A stretch of DNA of 64,000 nucleotides from Chryseobacterium foetidum (GTDB lineage Bacteria; Bacteroidota; Bacteroidia; Flavobacteriales; Weeksellaceae): contig NZ_JAMXIA010000001.1 of NCBI RefSeq assembly GCF_025457425.1, positions 1,302,001 through 1,366,000 on the forward strand. Direction: 5' to 3'. Below the pieces are notes generated by a model. The model did not search any database. It was not told the DNA's origin and worked only from the letters and a program-made list of their open reading frames with translations. Made by a program: the position numbers and the translations under genes. Of the stretch, positions 45,639-55,612 are shown in pieces; position 1 is the first letter of the stretch, and each line of letters opens with the position of its first letter.

Positions 45639-46382
45639 ATGAATATTGCAGATTTTTTAGATTCCACTTATCTTAAAACACCTCAGCAATCTGGCCTTTC
45701 TGAAGAAGAAACTCTTCAAAAAGATCTGGAACTTGCTGCAGAAGCAGTAGATAATGGCATTTTTGCCGTGATGATCAGACCCGAATACGTTTCAGAAATT
45801 AAAAAGTTTCTGAGCGATAAAAGTTCTGATGTAAAAGTTGGCACCGTAATCGGCTTTCATGAAGGAACGAATTCAGTTGAAGAAAAACTCGCTGAAGCCC
45901 GAAAAGCCATTGAAGATGGTGCCGATGAGCTTGATTTTGTGATCAATTACTCAGAATACATCAAAGCTAATTTTGATTTGGTGAAAACTGAATTTTTAGA
46001 ATGCACAAAACTTTGCCTTCAACACGGGAAGATTACCAAATGGATTATAGAAATCGCAGCATTATCTGACGAGCAGATTGCAGATCTTACGAAGAGAATT
46101 TCAACATGGGCGGACGATAATTTTGACGAAAACAGTCTTTCAGCAATTTTTGTAAAATCTTCTACAGGATTTTTTGAAACCAAAGACGGAAAACCTAACG
46201 GCGCCACGTTTGAAGGCATCAAAATCATGCTTGATAATGCGGGAAAACTTCCTGTAAAGGCTGCCGGAGGAGTGAGAACTCATAATGACGCCGAAAAAAT
46301 GATTAAGCTGGGCGTTCAGAGAATCGGAACCTCTTCAGCTTTGAGTTTGCTTAAAGACGAATCTTCCGAAGAAAATTACTAA
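45639..46382 (+). CDS. deoC: Deoxyribose-phosphate aldolase
   Basis: The 247-residue TIM-barrel aldolase splits deoxyribose 5-phosphate. Visible are FLDSTYLKT at the N-terminus, VGTVIGFHEG, the Asp in ADELDFVINYSEY, the Schiff-base Lys in FVKSSTGF, and the second active-site Lys in VKAAGGVRT. It is cotranscribed with the Lrp-type regulator (3 bp gap) and followed by a terminator. Confidence 0.95.
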   Translation: MNIADFLDSTYLKTPQQSGLSEEETLQKDLELAAEAVDNGIFAVMIRPEYVSEIKKFLSDKSSDVKVGTVIGFHEGTNSVEEKLAEARKAIEDGADELDFVINYSEYIKANFDLVKTEFLECTKLCLQHGKITKWIIEIAALSDEQIADLTKRISTWADDNFDENSLSAIFVKSSTGFFETKDGKPNGATFEGIKIMLDNAGKLPVKAAGGVRTHNDAEKMIKLGVQRIGTSSALSLLKDESSEENY

Positions 46383-46398
46383 TGTTTATTTTAAAGAT

Positions 46399-46434
46399 AA
46401 AGCTCCGAAGTTTAGATACTTCGGAGCTTTTTTA
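46399..46434 (+). terminator. Terminator of lrp-deoC
   Basis: AAGCTCCGAAGT/ACTTCGGAGCTT stem with TTAGAT loop and T6 after it. It can also serve the converging metalloprotease gene. Confidence 0.85.
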
Positions 46435-46447
46435 TAGAATTTAGTTT

Positions 46448-48643
46448 CTATTTTTTGATAATAAATTTCTCTGAAATCTTTTCGCCATCGTCTGAAATCA
46501 TTGTAAGTAAATAATTTCCATTGGTCAGAGTTTTTACATCAATTTTAGTTTCTCCGGCAAAGTTTCCTTTTAAAATTAATCTTCCTGAAGCATCGTACAT
46601 TTCGTATTCTGCTTTTTGAGACGTCTTTTTTAAAGAAACATTAATAAAATCTGAAGCCGGATTAGGATAGATTGAATAATTTTTAATCGCAGTTTCAGTT
46701 GTAGATAGACCATTTTGGATACTGAAATTGGAAGAGTTCAAAGCATAGTAAATATTATTGTCGGCTTTAACCATAATTCTAGCAGAAGCAACATTTTCGT
46801 TAGGAATTGTCACACTCGCCGCTCCATTATTTGGAATGCCTGATGCCAAAACATTATTGAAATTCAAACCGCCATCCTTTGATAGATATATTGTAACAGT
46901 TTGGGTATTAATTGCACCAGCGTTTGTTCCTGCAACATTCCACGTTACATTAAGCGGATTTGAGGAACTGTACTGCGTGTTTATCGATTGAGAAGTCACA
47001 GTAAACGGCCCGTCGTTAGTCACATTGATGAGCATCGCATCATTTGCAGCCTGATTACCTGTTACTTTATTATCATTCACCAGTAATGAAAAATTAAGTG
47101 TTCTTGCAACATTTGGAGTCACTTCCCAGGTAGGCGTTAAATTATTTGCAACTACACTTGCCAAAGCTGGAAAATATCTTACCGGAGAAGCAGAAGGAGT
47201 ACGTGAACGATATAGTGGTCCAACCGTGGAATTATTTACCGGAGGCTGTGTACTACTTTGATTATCATACTGTTCCCATAGGTACATGATAGGATCGTTA
47301 TTCGGATCGCTACCTACTCCTGTAAGCATAAATGCTGTACCTTTCGGAATCGTGTAATCCAATCCTGCATTTGAAGTAGGAACACCATTGCCATTTGAAG
47401 TTTTTGCAGCACAGTCAGTAGATCTCGTGATCACAGCATACATCTGAACTACACTTGCAGCATGAAAATAAGGATCACTGTTTGCCTGGATATTGTTTGC
47501 TCCACAAATCCCCGCATACGCCATAATCGTGGTTCCACTGCCCGGTTCGTAAGCTGTGGGAGTACTTGCATTACCTGAGCAGGCACCGGTAGCTCCTCTG
47601 AAGGTATGCCCCGCACCAAACTGATGACCAAGTTCATGTGCTACATAATCAATATCAAAAGGATCTCCGATCGGTGCACCAGATCCTGTAACGCCGCGTG
47701 CTTTATTGCCAGCAACACAGACAACGCCTAACCCCGCCAGACCTCCGCTATTTGTACCAAACACATGACCAATATCGTAATTTGCTGAACCGATAACTGT
47801 ATTTGTATTGGTCTGATTTTCATTAATCATCGTTCCTGGATTTCCGTTTGTAAATGGATCTGTAGATGCGTTGGTGTAAACGATAAGATTATTATTGCCA
47901 ACCATCGTCATCGTTGTGGAAATTGTTTTTTCATAAATTCCATTTACCCTTGTCATTGTGGTTACCATAGCTGCCATTGCCAAAGGAACCGTTCCGCCAT
48001 GAAAAGCTGTGTACTCACCTGTTGCTGATATTGCAATTCGGTAATTTCTGAATTGACCGTCAGCGACCAGCGCCGCTTTTTTTTCAGATGGATTGTTTTT
48101 TAGATTATCCAGTTCGTCTTCAACATGACATTCAAAAAGTCTGTTGTTGGCCGGAAGATCTGTTCTTTTGTATAAAATAAAGCTTGAAAGATCTTTTGTG
48201 TAGGGATCCAGATAGCTCACTTCACTTCCATCAAAATACATGATATTGATTCCTGTAGATGGTGAAACACTGAATCTGATCGAGTTTGACGGATTTTTTT
48301 TATCCCAGCCAAGATACGATCTGATTTCCGGAAATTTTGCCTGCAGCTCCGGTTCCATTACAGAAGCTTCCTGCACTATGTAATCTCTGATTTTCCCTTC
48401 AGAGTCAGGAAATTTAATGATCAGACTTTCATTTTCTGAAAAGCGTTGAGGTGCAATGGCTAAATCTTTTTTGAGTCGGTCAATATCTAAATTATACAGC
48501 TCATAACTCTTGGGCGTAACCCATCTTGGAGAAAGATTTTCTTTCGGAACATTCTCAATCCGTGATTTTGACCAGTAATTCTGCTGTGCGAAAACCGTGG
48601 AACCGGCAAAAAGGCACAGATTAAAGATAAATTTTGATTTCAT
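46448..48643 (-). CDS. Secreted zinc metalloprotease with T9SS type A domain
   Basis: The 731-residue protein has a signal peptide (FIFNLCLFAGSTVFAQ), a propeptide, and a metzincin-like catalytic domain (about 195-410) with HELGHQFGAGH (residues 335-345) and the Met-turn IMAYAG. Fibronectin-type-like domains follow, and a type A T9SS domain ends it (YSIYPNPASDFINVSL, GNYLLTM, SEKFIIKK). It is exported and attached to the surface or released; a protein-digesting role is likely. Confidence 0.92.
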   Translation of the reverse strand: MKSKFIFNLCLFAGSTVFAQQNYWSKSRIENVPKENLSPRWVTPKSYELYNLDIDRLKKDLAIAPQRFSENESLIIKFPDSEGKIRDYIVQEASVMEPELQAKFPEIRSYLGWDKKNPSNSIRFSVSPSTGINIMYFDGSEVSYLDPYTKDLSSFILYKRTDLPANNRLFECHVEDELDNLKNNPSEKKAALVADGQFRNYRIAISATGEYTAFHGGTVPLAMAAMVTTMTRVNGIYEKTISTTMTMVGNNNLIVYTNASTDPFTNGNPGTMINENQTNTNTVIGSANYDIGHVFGTNSGGLAGLGVVCVAGNKARGVTGSGAPIGDPFDIDYVAHELGHQFGAGHTFRGATGACSGNASTPTAYEPGSGTTIMAYAGICGANNIQANSDPYFHAASVVQMYAVITRSTDCAAKTSNGNGVPTSNAGLDYTIPKGTAFMLTGVGSDPNNDPIMYLWEQYDNQSSTQPPVNNSTVGPLYRSRTPSASPVRYFPALASVVANNLTPTWEVTPNVARTLNFSLLVNDNKVTGNQAANDAMLINVTNDGPFTVTSQSINTQYSSSNPLNVTWNVAGTNAGAINTQTVTIYLSKDGGLNFNNVLASGIPNNGAASVTIPNENVASARIMVKADNNIYYALNSSNFSIQNGLSTTETAIKNYSIYPNPASDFINVSLKKTSQKAEYEMYDASGRLILKGNFAGETKIDVKTLTNGNYLLTMISDDGEKISEKFIIKK

Positions 48644-48883
48644 ATTTATTCTATAAAAGGTAATTATTAATTTTGAAAGACTAGAAAATAATCACAAAAT
48701 TAATAAAATTTAACTAAAATTGTTTAAATATTTATAGAAATAGATTAAAATTTCATAATACACAACTCTTTAGATAATAATCTGCTTTTTTTTGATTATT
48801 ATCACTTGTCTGGAGTTAAATTATTATTACTGAACTCAGAAATCCATAATCGAAATTTACAGTAAAGTCTTAGGTTAAAAAAA

Positions 48884-48917
48884 GAAAAAAAACCGCTTCA
48901 AAAATGAAACGGTTTCT
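48884..48917 (-). terminator. Terminator of sucC
   Basis: On the minus strand AAACCGTTTCA/TGAAGCGGTTT is followed by T8. The ~290-bp spacer beyond it toward the protease gene shows no other feature. Confidence 0.75.
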
Positions 48918-48937
48918 GTTATTTTAAAATTTTAGTA

Positions 48938-50128
48938 TTAAGCTAAAACTTCTTTTACTTTGTTTGCAGCTTCTTCCAAAGTAATTGCAGAGTGAATTGG
49001 CAATCCAGCTTCGTCAATTAATTTTTTAGCTTCTACAGCGTTTGTTCCCTGCAATCTTACGATCAATGGAACCGGAAGGCTTCCCATTGCCTTGTAAGCA
49101 TCTACAACACCCTGAGCAACCCTGTCACATCTTACGATACCACCAAAGATGTTGATCAAAATAGCTTTCACGTTTGGATCTCTTAAAATAATTCCGAAAG
49201 CAGTCTGTACTCTCTGTGCATCAGCAGTACCTCCTACGTCAAGGAAGTTTGCAGGGTTACCACCAGATAATTTGATGATATCCATAGTTGCCATTGCAAG
49301 ACCAGCACCGTTTACCATACATGCAACGTTACCGTCTAATTTTACGAAGTTAAGACCAGCTTCACCAGCCTCAACATCCAAAGGATCTTCTTCTCTTGTA
49401 TCTCTCAACGCTTCAAGATCTTTGTGACGGAACAGTGAGTTACCATCCAAAGTTACTTTAGCATCTACAGCGATAATTTTGTTATCAGAAGTTTTCAAAA
49501 CCGGGTTGATTTCAAAAAGAGAAGCATCAATTCCTACATACGCATTGTATAAAGAAGTGATGAATTTTGTGAATTCCTTGAAAGCATTTCCTTCAAGACC
49601 TAAATTGAAAGCAATTTTTCTTGCCTGGAAACCCTGAAGACCCAAAGTAGGATCAATCAATTCGTTGTGGATTAAGTGAGGTGTTACTTCTGCAACGTGC
49701 TCAATATCCATACCTCCTTCAGTAGAATATACAATTGTATTTTTCCCTTCAGCTCTGTCTAAAAGAATAGAAACATAAAATTCTTTAGTTTCTGATTCTC
49801 CAGGATAATAAACGTCTTCTGCAACCAATACAGAGTTTACCAATTTACCTTCAGCAGAAGTTTGTGGAGTGATCAACTGCATTCCGATGATGTTTCCTGC
49901 GTTTTCTTTAAGCTTATCCATGTTTGGAGAGAACTTTACACCACCACCTTTACCACGGCCACCTGCGTGAATCTGCGCTTTTACAACCCAAGCCTGAGCT
50001 CCGGTTTCAGCAGTCAATTTTTCTGCAGCTGCTACAGCTTCATCTACGTTGTTTGCAACGAAACCACGTTGGATAGCTACTCCATACTTTGATAAAATCT
50101 CTTTTGATTGATACTCGTGAAGATTCAT
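48938..50128 (-). CDS. sucC: Succinyl-CoA synthetase beta subunit
   Basis: The 396-residue ATP-grasp protein belongs to the TCA-cycle enzyme forming succinate and ATP/GTP. It has NLHEYQSKEIL, GGRGKGGGVKF, GANFLDVGG-like GNPANFLDVGG, and NIFGGIVRCD. It pairs with a SucD alpha subunit that is not in this window. The -7 box (TAAATTTG) lies at 50166-50173, giving a 33-nt leader. Confidence 0.96.
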   Translation of the reverse strand: MNLHEYQSKEILSKYGVAIQRGFVANNVDEAVAAAEKLTAETGAQAWVVKAQIHAGGRGKGGGVKFSPNMDKLKENAGNIIGMQLITPQTSAEGKLVNSVLVAEDVYYPGESETKEFYVSILLDRAEGKNTIVYSTEGGMDIEHVAEVTPHLIHNELIDPTLGLQGFQARKIAFNLGLEGNAFKEFTKFITSLYNAYVGIDASLFEINPVLKTSDNKIIAVDAKVTLDGNSLFRHKDLEALRDTREEDPLDVEAGEAGLNFVKLDGNVACMVNGAGLAMATMDIIKLSGGNPANFLDVGGTADAQRVQTAFGIILRDPNVKAILINIFGGIVRCDRVAQGVVDAYKAMGSLPVPLIVRLQGTNAVEAKKLIDEAGLPIHSAITLEEAANKVKEVLA

Positions 50129-50165
50129 ATTATTTTATTATTTTATTTTAATATTTAAAGGTTGA

Positions 50166-50173
50166 CAAATTTA
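50166..50173 (-). promoter_or_regulatory. -7 box (TAAATTTG) of sucC
   Basis: Minus-strand TAAATTTG, 37 nt before the sucC ATG. Confidence 0.6.
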
Positions 50174-50344
50174 ATAAAAATGAACAAGGAAGGAAAATAA
50201 ATTATGATACTTTTAAATGATTTAATTCCTTTGCCATCAAATTTATCTCATTTTAAAGATAAATCTACGGTTTAAACTGATCTCAAAAATATAAACTTTT
50301 CCAAATTAAAAAATTCTAATCATATTTTAATACTATTTTAATGT

Positions 50345-50357
50345 ATAGTAATACTAT
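50345..50357. promoter_or_regulatory. Candidate operator ATAGTAATACTAT for the TetR regulator
   Basis: A 13-bp dyad (ATAGTA-A-TACTAT) 18 bp before the -7 box of the tetR gene, where TetR proteins often bind. A second AATACTAT lies 16 bp to the left. Confidence 0.4.
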
Positions 50358-50374
50358 CATTTAAAATAGTTGTG

Positions 50375-50382
50375 TATTTTTG
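50375..50382 (+). promoter_or_regulatory. -7 box (TATTTTTG) of the export operon
   Basis: TATTTTTG fits TAnnTTTG and lies 28 nt before the ATG at 50411. It lies inside the longer frame start at 50372, arguing for the shorter protein. Confidence 0.65.
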
Positions 50383-50410
50383 TGGCATTAAAAACCGCAA
50401 AACATTATAC

Positions 50411-51085
50411 ATGAATTTTCAACTGAAATTCAAAGTAAACGACAAACTTTACCTGAAAGATCCCGAGAAGAGCGAGATCGGAAAATCTATTATTAAAAAT
50501 GCCATTGAGCTTATTTTTGACATGGGCTTTGAACATTTTACATTCAAAAAACTGGCGGTAAAAATCAATTCTACAGAAGCCACGATTTACCGGTATTTTT
50601 CATCCAAATACAAACTGCTCACCTACATTCTCAACTGGTACTGGTCTTATCTTGAGTTTATTTCTGAACTTAAAACTTCGGAAATAAAAAAACCGCTGGA
50701 AAAACTTGAAAAAATTCTCGAAATCATCACGCATCACAACAACTCGTGCGATGAGGTAGATGATTATGACATTTCCAAACTTCACTCCATCGTTATTTCA
50801 GAAAGCAGCAAATCTTACCTTGTAAAAGAAGTAGACGAAATAAGCAAAGAAATGATTTTTAACCCTTTGGAAAGCCTCTGCAAATGCATTTCAAACATCA
50901 TCATTCAGGCAAAACCGGATTTCCCCTACCCGCTTTCCATGGCAAGCACACTTCTGGAAACCGCCCACGACCAGCATTTTTTCAGTGAACATTTGCCTAA
51001 TCTGACAGACAATCATCAGAACGCTGAGCATACTAACTACGTTCTCGGATATTTAAAACACATCACATTTAACCTTATTAAATAA
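50411..51085 (+). CDS. TetR/AcrR family regulator
   Basis: The 224-residue protein has an N-terminal HTH (IGKSIIKNAIELIFDMGFEH, then FKKLAVKINSTEATIYRYFSSKYKLL) and a helical ligand domain. It lies 5 bp before the ABC gene, so it probably controls the export operon and itself. The candidate operator is upstream. Confidence 0.9.
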   Translation: MNFQLKFKVNDKLYLKDPEKSEIGKSIIKNAIELIFDMGFEHFTFKKLAVKINSTEATIYRYFSSKYKLLTYILNWYWSYLEFISELKTSEIKKPLEKLEKILEIITHHNNSCDEVDDYDISKLHSIVISESSKSYLVKEVDEISKEMIFNPLESLCKCISNIIIQAKPDFPYPLSMASTLLETAHDQHFFSEHLPNLTDNHQNAEHTNYVLGYLKHITFNLIK

Positions 51086-51090
51086 GAAAG

Positions 51091-52758
51091 ATGGCATTAC
51101 GATCAGCAAGCGACCACAGCAAAAAACTGTTTCGCTACATCACGAAAGAAAAAAAAGACGTTTCAAACATATATTTTTACGCCATTCTCAACGGTTTGGT
51201 TTCACTGAGTATCCCGTTGGGAATACAGTCGATTATCAGCTTTGTCATGGGAGCCACGATGGCAACTTCCATTTATTTGCTCATCTTTTTTGTGGTTTTG
51301 GGAACTTTTCTGGTAGGACATTTCAGACTGAAGGTTTTCCAGATCATTGAAAAAATTCAACAGAAAATCTTCGTTGAATTTTCTATGGCTTTTGCAGAAA
51401 AACTGCCGCGAATTAACCTTTCAGAAACCAGAAAGTATTATTTACCTGAACTGGTTAACCGATTTTTTGATGTACAGAATCTTCAGAAAGGAATTTCAAA
51501 AATTTTACTGGAAATCCCGACAGCGCTTATCCAGATTGTCTTCGGAATTTTGCTGCTTTCCTTTTACCATCCGTGGTTTTTAGCATTTGGAGCATTGGTC
51601 ATTATTTTGGTCGTTTTAATTTTCATTTACAGTATGGAAAGCGGAATTAAATCCAGCCTCGAAGAAAGTGACAAAAAATACGAAACCGCCGCGTGGATTG
51701 AAGATATTGCCGCATCTGTCAAGACTTTCAAAATGCATTCGGGTAAAAAAACGCATCTTCAGGGTACAGATTCAAGAGTTGTGGAGTATCTGGATCACAG
51801 GACTTCTCACTTCAAAATTCTTGTTTTTCAGTATAAAACAATCATCGCCTTCAAAGTGATTATCACGCTGGCAATTCTGGTTATCGGAACTTACCTGATG
51901 ATTAACCAACAACTGAATATCGGTGCATTTATCGCTGCAGAAATCGTGGTACTTACGATAATGGCAGCAGTTGAAAAACTGATTGTAAGCCTTGAAAGTT
52001 ATTACGACCTCATCGCCTCATTTGCCAAACTCTCGAAAGTGACAGAACTGAAAGAAGAAACCGACGGCGACATTGTACTTTCCCAAAAAGACAGAGGAAT
52101 TGAAATTGAATTTAAAGATGTTGATTTCGCATTCAATGACACGCCTGCAATTTTATCAGACATCAATTTCAGGCTTAAAGAAAACAGTCTTACCGTCATC
52201 ACCGGAAAAATGGGTACAGGGAAATCTTTGCTTCTCAATATGCTCGCAGGTTTTTACAAACCGAGTTCGGGAACGATACTTTTCGACAAAATTCCGCTGA
52301 AAAATTTAAATAAAACAGATTTCAGAAGCAATATCGGTCTGTACCTTGAAAACATGAAAGTTATTCAGGGAAGTGTATTAAAGAATATTCTTCTCGGAAA
52401 TACTGACAGCAATACCGAAAGTATCCTTCAGCTATCGGAAAAACTCGGAATCGAGAGTATTTCAAGCAGCTTCAGCAACGGTTTTACAACGGAAATCAGC
52501 GATACAGATTCTGAACTGACCTTCAGTTCCAAAAAGAAAATCTTAATGCTCCGCTCTTTATTGGGCGAAAAACGACTGATCTTACTTGAAAATCCTTTGG
52601 CAGGAATGTCTGAAAATTTTCAGGAAAAACTCAGCGCATATCTTCAGGAACTTAAGCAAACCTGCACCATCGTCGTTGTTTCACCGGATAAAAATATGAT
52701 CTACAATGCCGATCAGCACATTCATCTTGAAGACGGAAGTTTAAGTATTATTTCATAA
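51091..52758 (+). CDS. ABC exporter with degenerate ATPase domain
   Basis: The 555-residue fused permease-ATPase has six membrane helices over residues 25-310 (ISIIPLGIQSIISF, YLLIFFVVLGTFLV and so on) and an ATPase domain from about 330. Walker A is intact (TGKMGTGKSLL, ~369). But the Q-loop Gln reads Glu (LYLENM), the signature LSGGQ reads LTFSSK (~476), the Walker B catalytic DE reads EN (LILLENPLAGM, ~495), and the H-loop His is gone (VVVSPDK, ~528). It may bind ATP without turning over, or need a partner ATPase. It has no peptidase domain. Confidence 0.88.
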   Translation: MALRSASDHSKKLFRYITKEKKDVSNIYFYAILNGLVSLSIPLGIQSIISFVMGATMATSIYLLIFFVVLGTFLVGHFRLKVFQIIEKIQQKIFVEFSMAFAEKLPRINLSETRKYYLPELVNRFFDVQNLQKGISKILLEIPTALIQIVFGILLLSFYHPWFLAFGALVIILVVLIFIYSMESGIKSSLEESDKKYETAAWIEDIAASVKTFKMHSGKKTHLQGTDSRVVEYLDHRTSHFKILVFQYKTIIAFKVIITLAILVIGTYLMINQQLNIGAFIAAEIVVLTIMAAVEKLIVSLESYYDLIASFAKLSKVTELKEETDGDIVLSQKDRGIEIEFKDVDFAFNDTPAILSDINFRLKENSLTVITGKMGTGKSLLLNMLAGFYKPSSGTILFDKIPLKNLNKTDFRSNIGLYLENMKVIQGSVLKNILLGNTDSNTESILQLSEKLGIESISSSFSNGFTTEISDTDSELTFSSKKKILMLRSLLGEKRLILLENPLAGMSENFQEKLSAYLQELKQTCTIVVVSPDKNMIYNADQHIHLEDGSLSIIS

Positions 52759-52771
52759 AATTCAGCACAAA

Positions 52772-54085
52772 ATGAAACTACAGTCATACGAAAAAATATA
52801 CCACATCAACAGAAAATCACGGGTTAAAAGATGGTTTTTATTTATTCTCATTGCCGGAATCATCACACTTTTTCTACCGTGGACGCAGAATATCAAGGTC
52901 AAAGGAAATGTTTCCTCACTCTATCAATCTCAAAGACCTCAGCAACTGAACTCTCCCATCCCTGGAAGAATCATCAAATGGAATGTGAAAAACGGTGATT
53001 ATGTAAAAAAAGGTGACACGCTTCTTCAACTTTCCGAGATCAAGGAAGATTACATGGATCCGCTTTTAGTACAGAGAACCGAACAGCAGGTGGATGCCAA
53101 AAAAGGCGTGCGGGACTATTACGAAGCCAAAGTGGGAACGGCAAAAAACCAATTGGAAGCTTTGAATGCGTCGAGGGATTTAAAATTAAATCAGGTTAAA
53201 ATTAAAATCATCCAGCTCAACAGCAAATTGGTGGGCGAACAGGCAGAACTGGAGGCAGCCAAAAACGAGCTCAAACTTTCGGAAGACCAGTTTGAAAGAC
53301 AGAAAAGAATGTACGATGAAGGTTTGGTTTCGCTTACGCAGTTTCAGCAGAGAAGTATCTCATACCAGAATTCGATTGCCAAAAAAACAGCCTCCGAAAA
53401 TAAAGTTGCCCAGACTCAGCAGGAAATTCTCAATACTCAGATTGAGCAAAATGCTGTTACACAGGATTACAATGAGAAATTAAGCAAAATTGAGGGCGAA
53501 CGGTTTTCAAGTATGGGACAGATTGAAGGGAGCGACGGTGATATTGCCAAACTTCAGAATCAGGTTGCGAATTATAAGGCAAGACAGGGATTGTATTTCA
53601 TTCTCGCCTCTCAGGACGGGCAGATTGTTCAGCTCAACAAAGCCGGAATTGGTGAAGTCTTGAAAGACGGTGAAAATATCGGAACTGTAGTTCCAACAAC
53701 GGTAGATTACGCTGTGGAAATTTACATCAAACCGGTTGATTTGCCTTTGATCAAAGAGGGACAGCGTGTGATGAGTATTTTTGATGGTTTCCCCGCGATT
53801 GTTTTCTCAGGCTGGCCTGATTCCAGCTACGGAACTTTCGCAGGAAAAGTGGTTGCCGTGGAAAGTAATATCAGCGCAAACGGAATGTTTAAAGCTTTAA
53901 TTGTAGAAGATAAAAACGAAAAAAGATGGCCACCAAAAATCAAAATGGGAACGGGAGTTCAGGGCATTGCAATTTTAAATGACGTCCCAATCTGGTATGA
54001 ATTATGGCGAAACATCAATGGTTTCCCGCCGGATTATTATGAAGTTACGAATGCAAAATCAGCTAAAGATGAAAAGACAAAATAA
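52772..54085 (+). CDS. HlyD-family membrane fusion protein
   Basis: The 437-residue adaptor links inner-membrane exporter and outer-membrane channel. It has one helix (WFLFILIAGIITLFLPW, about residues 21-37), the lipoyl half NSPIPGRIIKWNVKNGDYVKKG, a long coiled coil (about 95-260), the second lipoyl half GLYFILASQDGQIVQLNKAG, and a beta-barrel end. It is 13 bp after the ABC gene and overlaps the TolC gene by 17 nt. Confidence 0.93.
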   Translation: MKLQSYEKIYHINRKSRVKRWFLFILIAGIITLFLPWTQNIKVKGNVSSLYQSQRPQQLNSPIPGRIIKWNVKNGDYVKKGDTLLQLSEIKEDYMDPLLVQRTEQQVDAKKGVRDYYEAKVGTAKNQLEALNASRDLKLNQVKIKIIQLNSKLVGEQAELEAAKNELKLSEDQFERQKRMYDEGLVSLTQFQQRSISYQNSIAKKTASENKVAQTQQEILNTQIEQNAVTQDYNEKLSKIEGERFSSMGQIEGSDGDIAKLQNQVANYKARQGLYFILASQDGQIVQLNKAGIGEVLKDGENIGTVVPTTVDYAVEIYIKPVDLPLIKEGQRVMSIFDGFPAIVFSGWPDSSYGTFAGKVVAVESNISANGMFKALIVEDKNEKRWPPKIKMGTGVQGIAILNDVPIWYELWRNINGFPPDYYEVTNAKSAKDEKTK

Positions 54086-55472
54086 ATTTTTTCTTCTGTT
54101 TTTTCTGTTGCTGTTCAGCTTAAATTCTGCTCAGGATTCGTTGAAAATTTCCGCTTCTGAATTTATCAATGTTGTTAAAAACTATCATCCTTTAGCTTTA
54201 AAATATCAACTGCAAAACAGATTGGCAGAACAGGAAATCAGAAGGGCACGGGGAAATTTTGACCCCGTTCTTGCAGGAAAATTGGGCGAGAAAAATATTG
54301 ACGGAACGCAGTATTATCAACAGAAAAATATTGAACTCGGAATTCCTACATGGTACGGAATCGATCTCCACGGAAGTTACAATCATATCGACGGACAGAA
54401 ACTGAACAACAGCGATACCCGAGGCGGACTCTACCAGTTCGGAATCACGGTTCCTTTGGCGAAAAATCTGTTGTATGACCAAAGAAGAGCAATGCTCGAT
54501 CAGGCAAAGTTCGGATTGAGAATGACCGAAGCTGAGCAGGCAGTTTTAACCAATGATTTATTGCTCGAAGCCGAAAATACCTATTGGGAATGGGTTCAAA
54601 ACTATGAAATTTACAAGCTTAAATCTGAGATTGTTGAAATCAATAAAGACCGACTTGAATTCACAAAAAAAACTTTTGAGTATGGAGAAAAACCTGCGAT
54701 TGATACTATTGAAGCCCTTTCACAGCTCCAAAGTTTCGAACTTCAGCAACGGGATGCTTTTTTAAGTTTCGTAAAAAGTACACAACAGCTGCAACTCTAT
54801 CTGTGGGAGGATAATCAGCAGTTTTACGAGTTGTCAGAGATGATTTATCCATCAGACAGACTTGCGGATAATCCTGCATATTCAGATTTTGAATTCCTCA
54901 TCAACGAGGTTGATTCGAGACCGATTAATTCTCATTTATCTGTGTTGTATTACGATCAGAAGCAGAATATTCTGGAGAGCGAAAGGCGTTTAAAATGGCA
55001 AAGTTTCCTCCCCAAACTTGATTTTACCTACAATTTTTTCAATAAGGAAAATTACAGTCCGGATTATCTACCGCTTTTCGATAATAATTTTCAGTATGGT
55101 TTAAAACTTGAAATTCCTGTTTTTCAGCGGCAGGCAAGAGCAAATTATCAGATGGCGAAGATTAAACTGAATCAAAACCAAATCGACACCAATCTGAAAA
55201 TAAGGGAACTCGACGTAAAAATTGAAACTTACAAAAACGAAATTCAGAATTATCACACTCAGATTGATTTGTCGAGAGAAAATCTTCAGAATTACAGAAG
55301 ACTTTTGAGTGCTGAAGAAATGAGGTACAGCAACGGTGAAAGCTCGCTTTTCCTGATCAATTCAAGGGAAAATAAAGTGATTGAAGCTCAGGAGAAATTT
55401 ATTTCGATCAGAACAAAATTCCTGAAAAGTTTTAATAAACTGAAGTGGATGAAAGAGAATTTCACACTTTAA
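54069..55472 (+). CDS. TolC-family outer membrane efflux protein
   Basis: The 467-residue protein has a signal peptide (FFLLFFLLLFSLNSAQ) and TolC-type duplicated helical repeats (YHPLALKYQLQNRLAEQEIR, NFDPVLAGKLG; later LERRLKWQSFLPKLDF-like SERRLKWQSFLPKLD). It forms the outer-membrane exit duct for the exporter. The ATG at 54069 fits the signal peptide; the longer frame does not. Confidence 0.92.
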   Translation: MKRQNKFFLLFFLLLFSLNSAQDSLKISASEFINVVKNYHPLALKYQLQNRLAEQEIRRARGNFDPVLAGKLGEKNIDGTQYYQQKNIELGIPTWYGIDLHGSYNHIDGQKLNNSDTRGGLYQFGITVPLAKNLLYDQRRAMLDQAKFGLRMTEAEQAVLTNDLLLEAENTYWEWVQNYEIYKLKSEIVEINKDRLEFTKKTFEYGEKPAIDTIEALSQLQSFELQQRDAFLSFVKSTQQLQLYLWEDNQQFYELSEMIYPSDRLADNPAYSDFEFLINEVDSRPINSHLSVLYYDQKQNILESERRLKWQSFLPKLDFTYNFFNKENYSPDYLPLFDNNFQYGLKLEIPVFQRQARANYQMAKIKLNQNQIDTNLKIRELDVKIETYKNEIQNYHTQIDLSRENLQNYRRLLSAEEMRYSNGESSLFLINSRENKVIEAQEKFISIRTKFLKSFNKLKWMKENFTL

Positions 55473-55612
55473 AATTTTAATTTGAACCATTAAGTTTGGT
55501 AAGTTTTTAAGTTCGGTTAAGTTGAGCTTCGCTTTAAGCAGTCTGCTTAAAAATCTGTTTGATTTTCCTTGATCAATCTTACTTTTTTAATAATCTTAAT
55601 GGTTTACATTTT

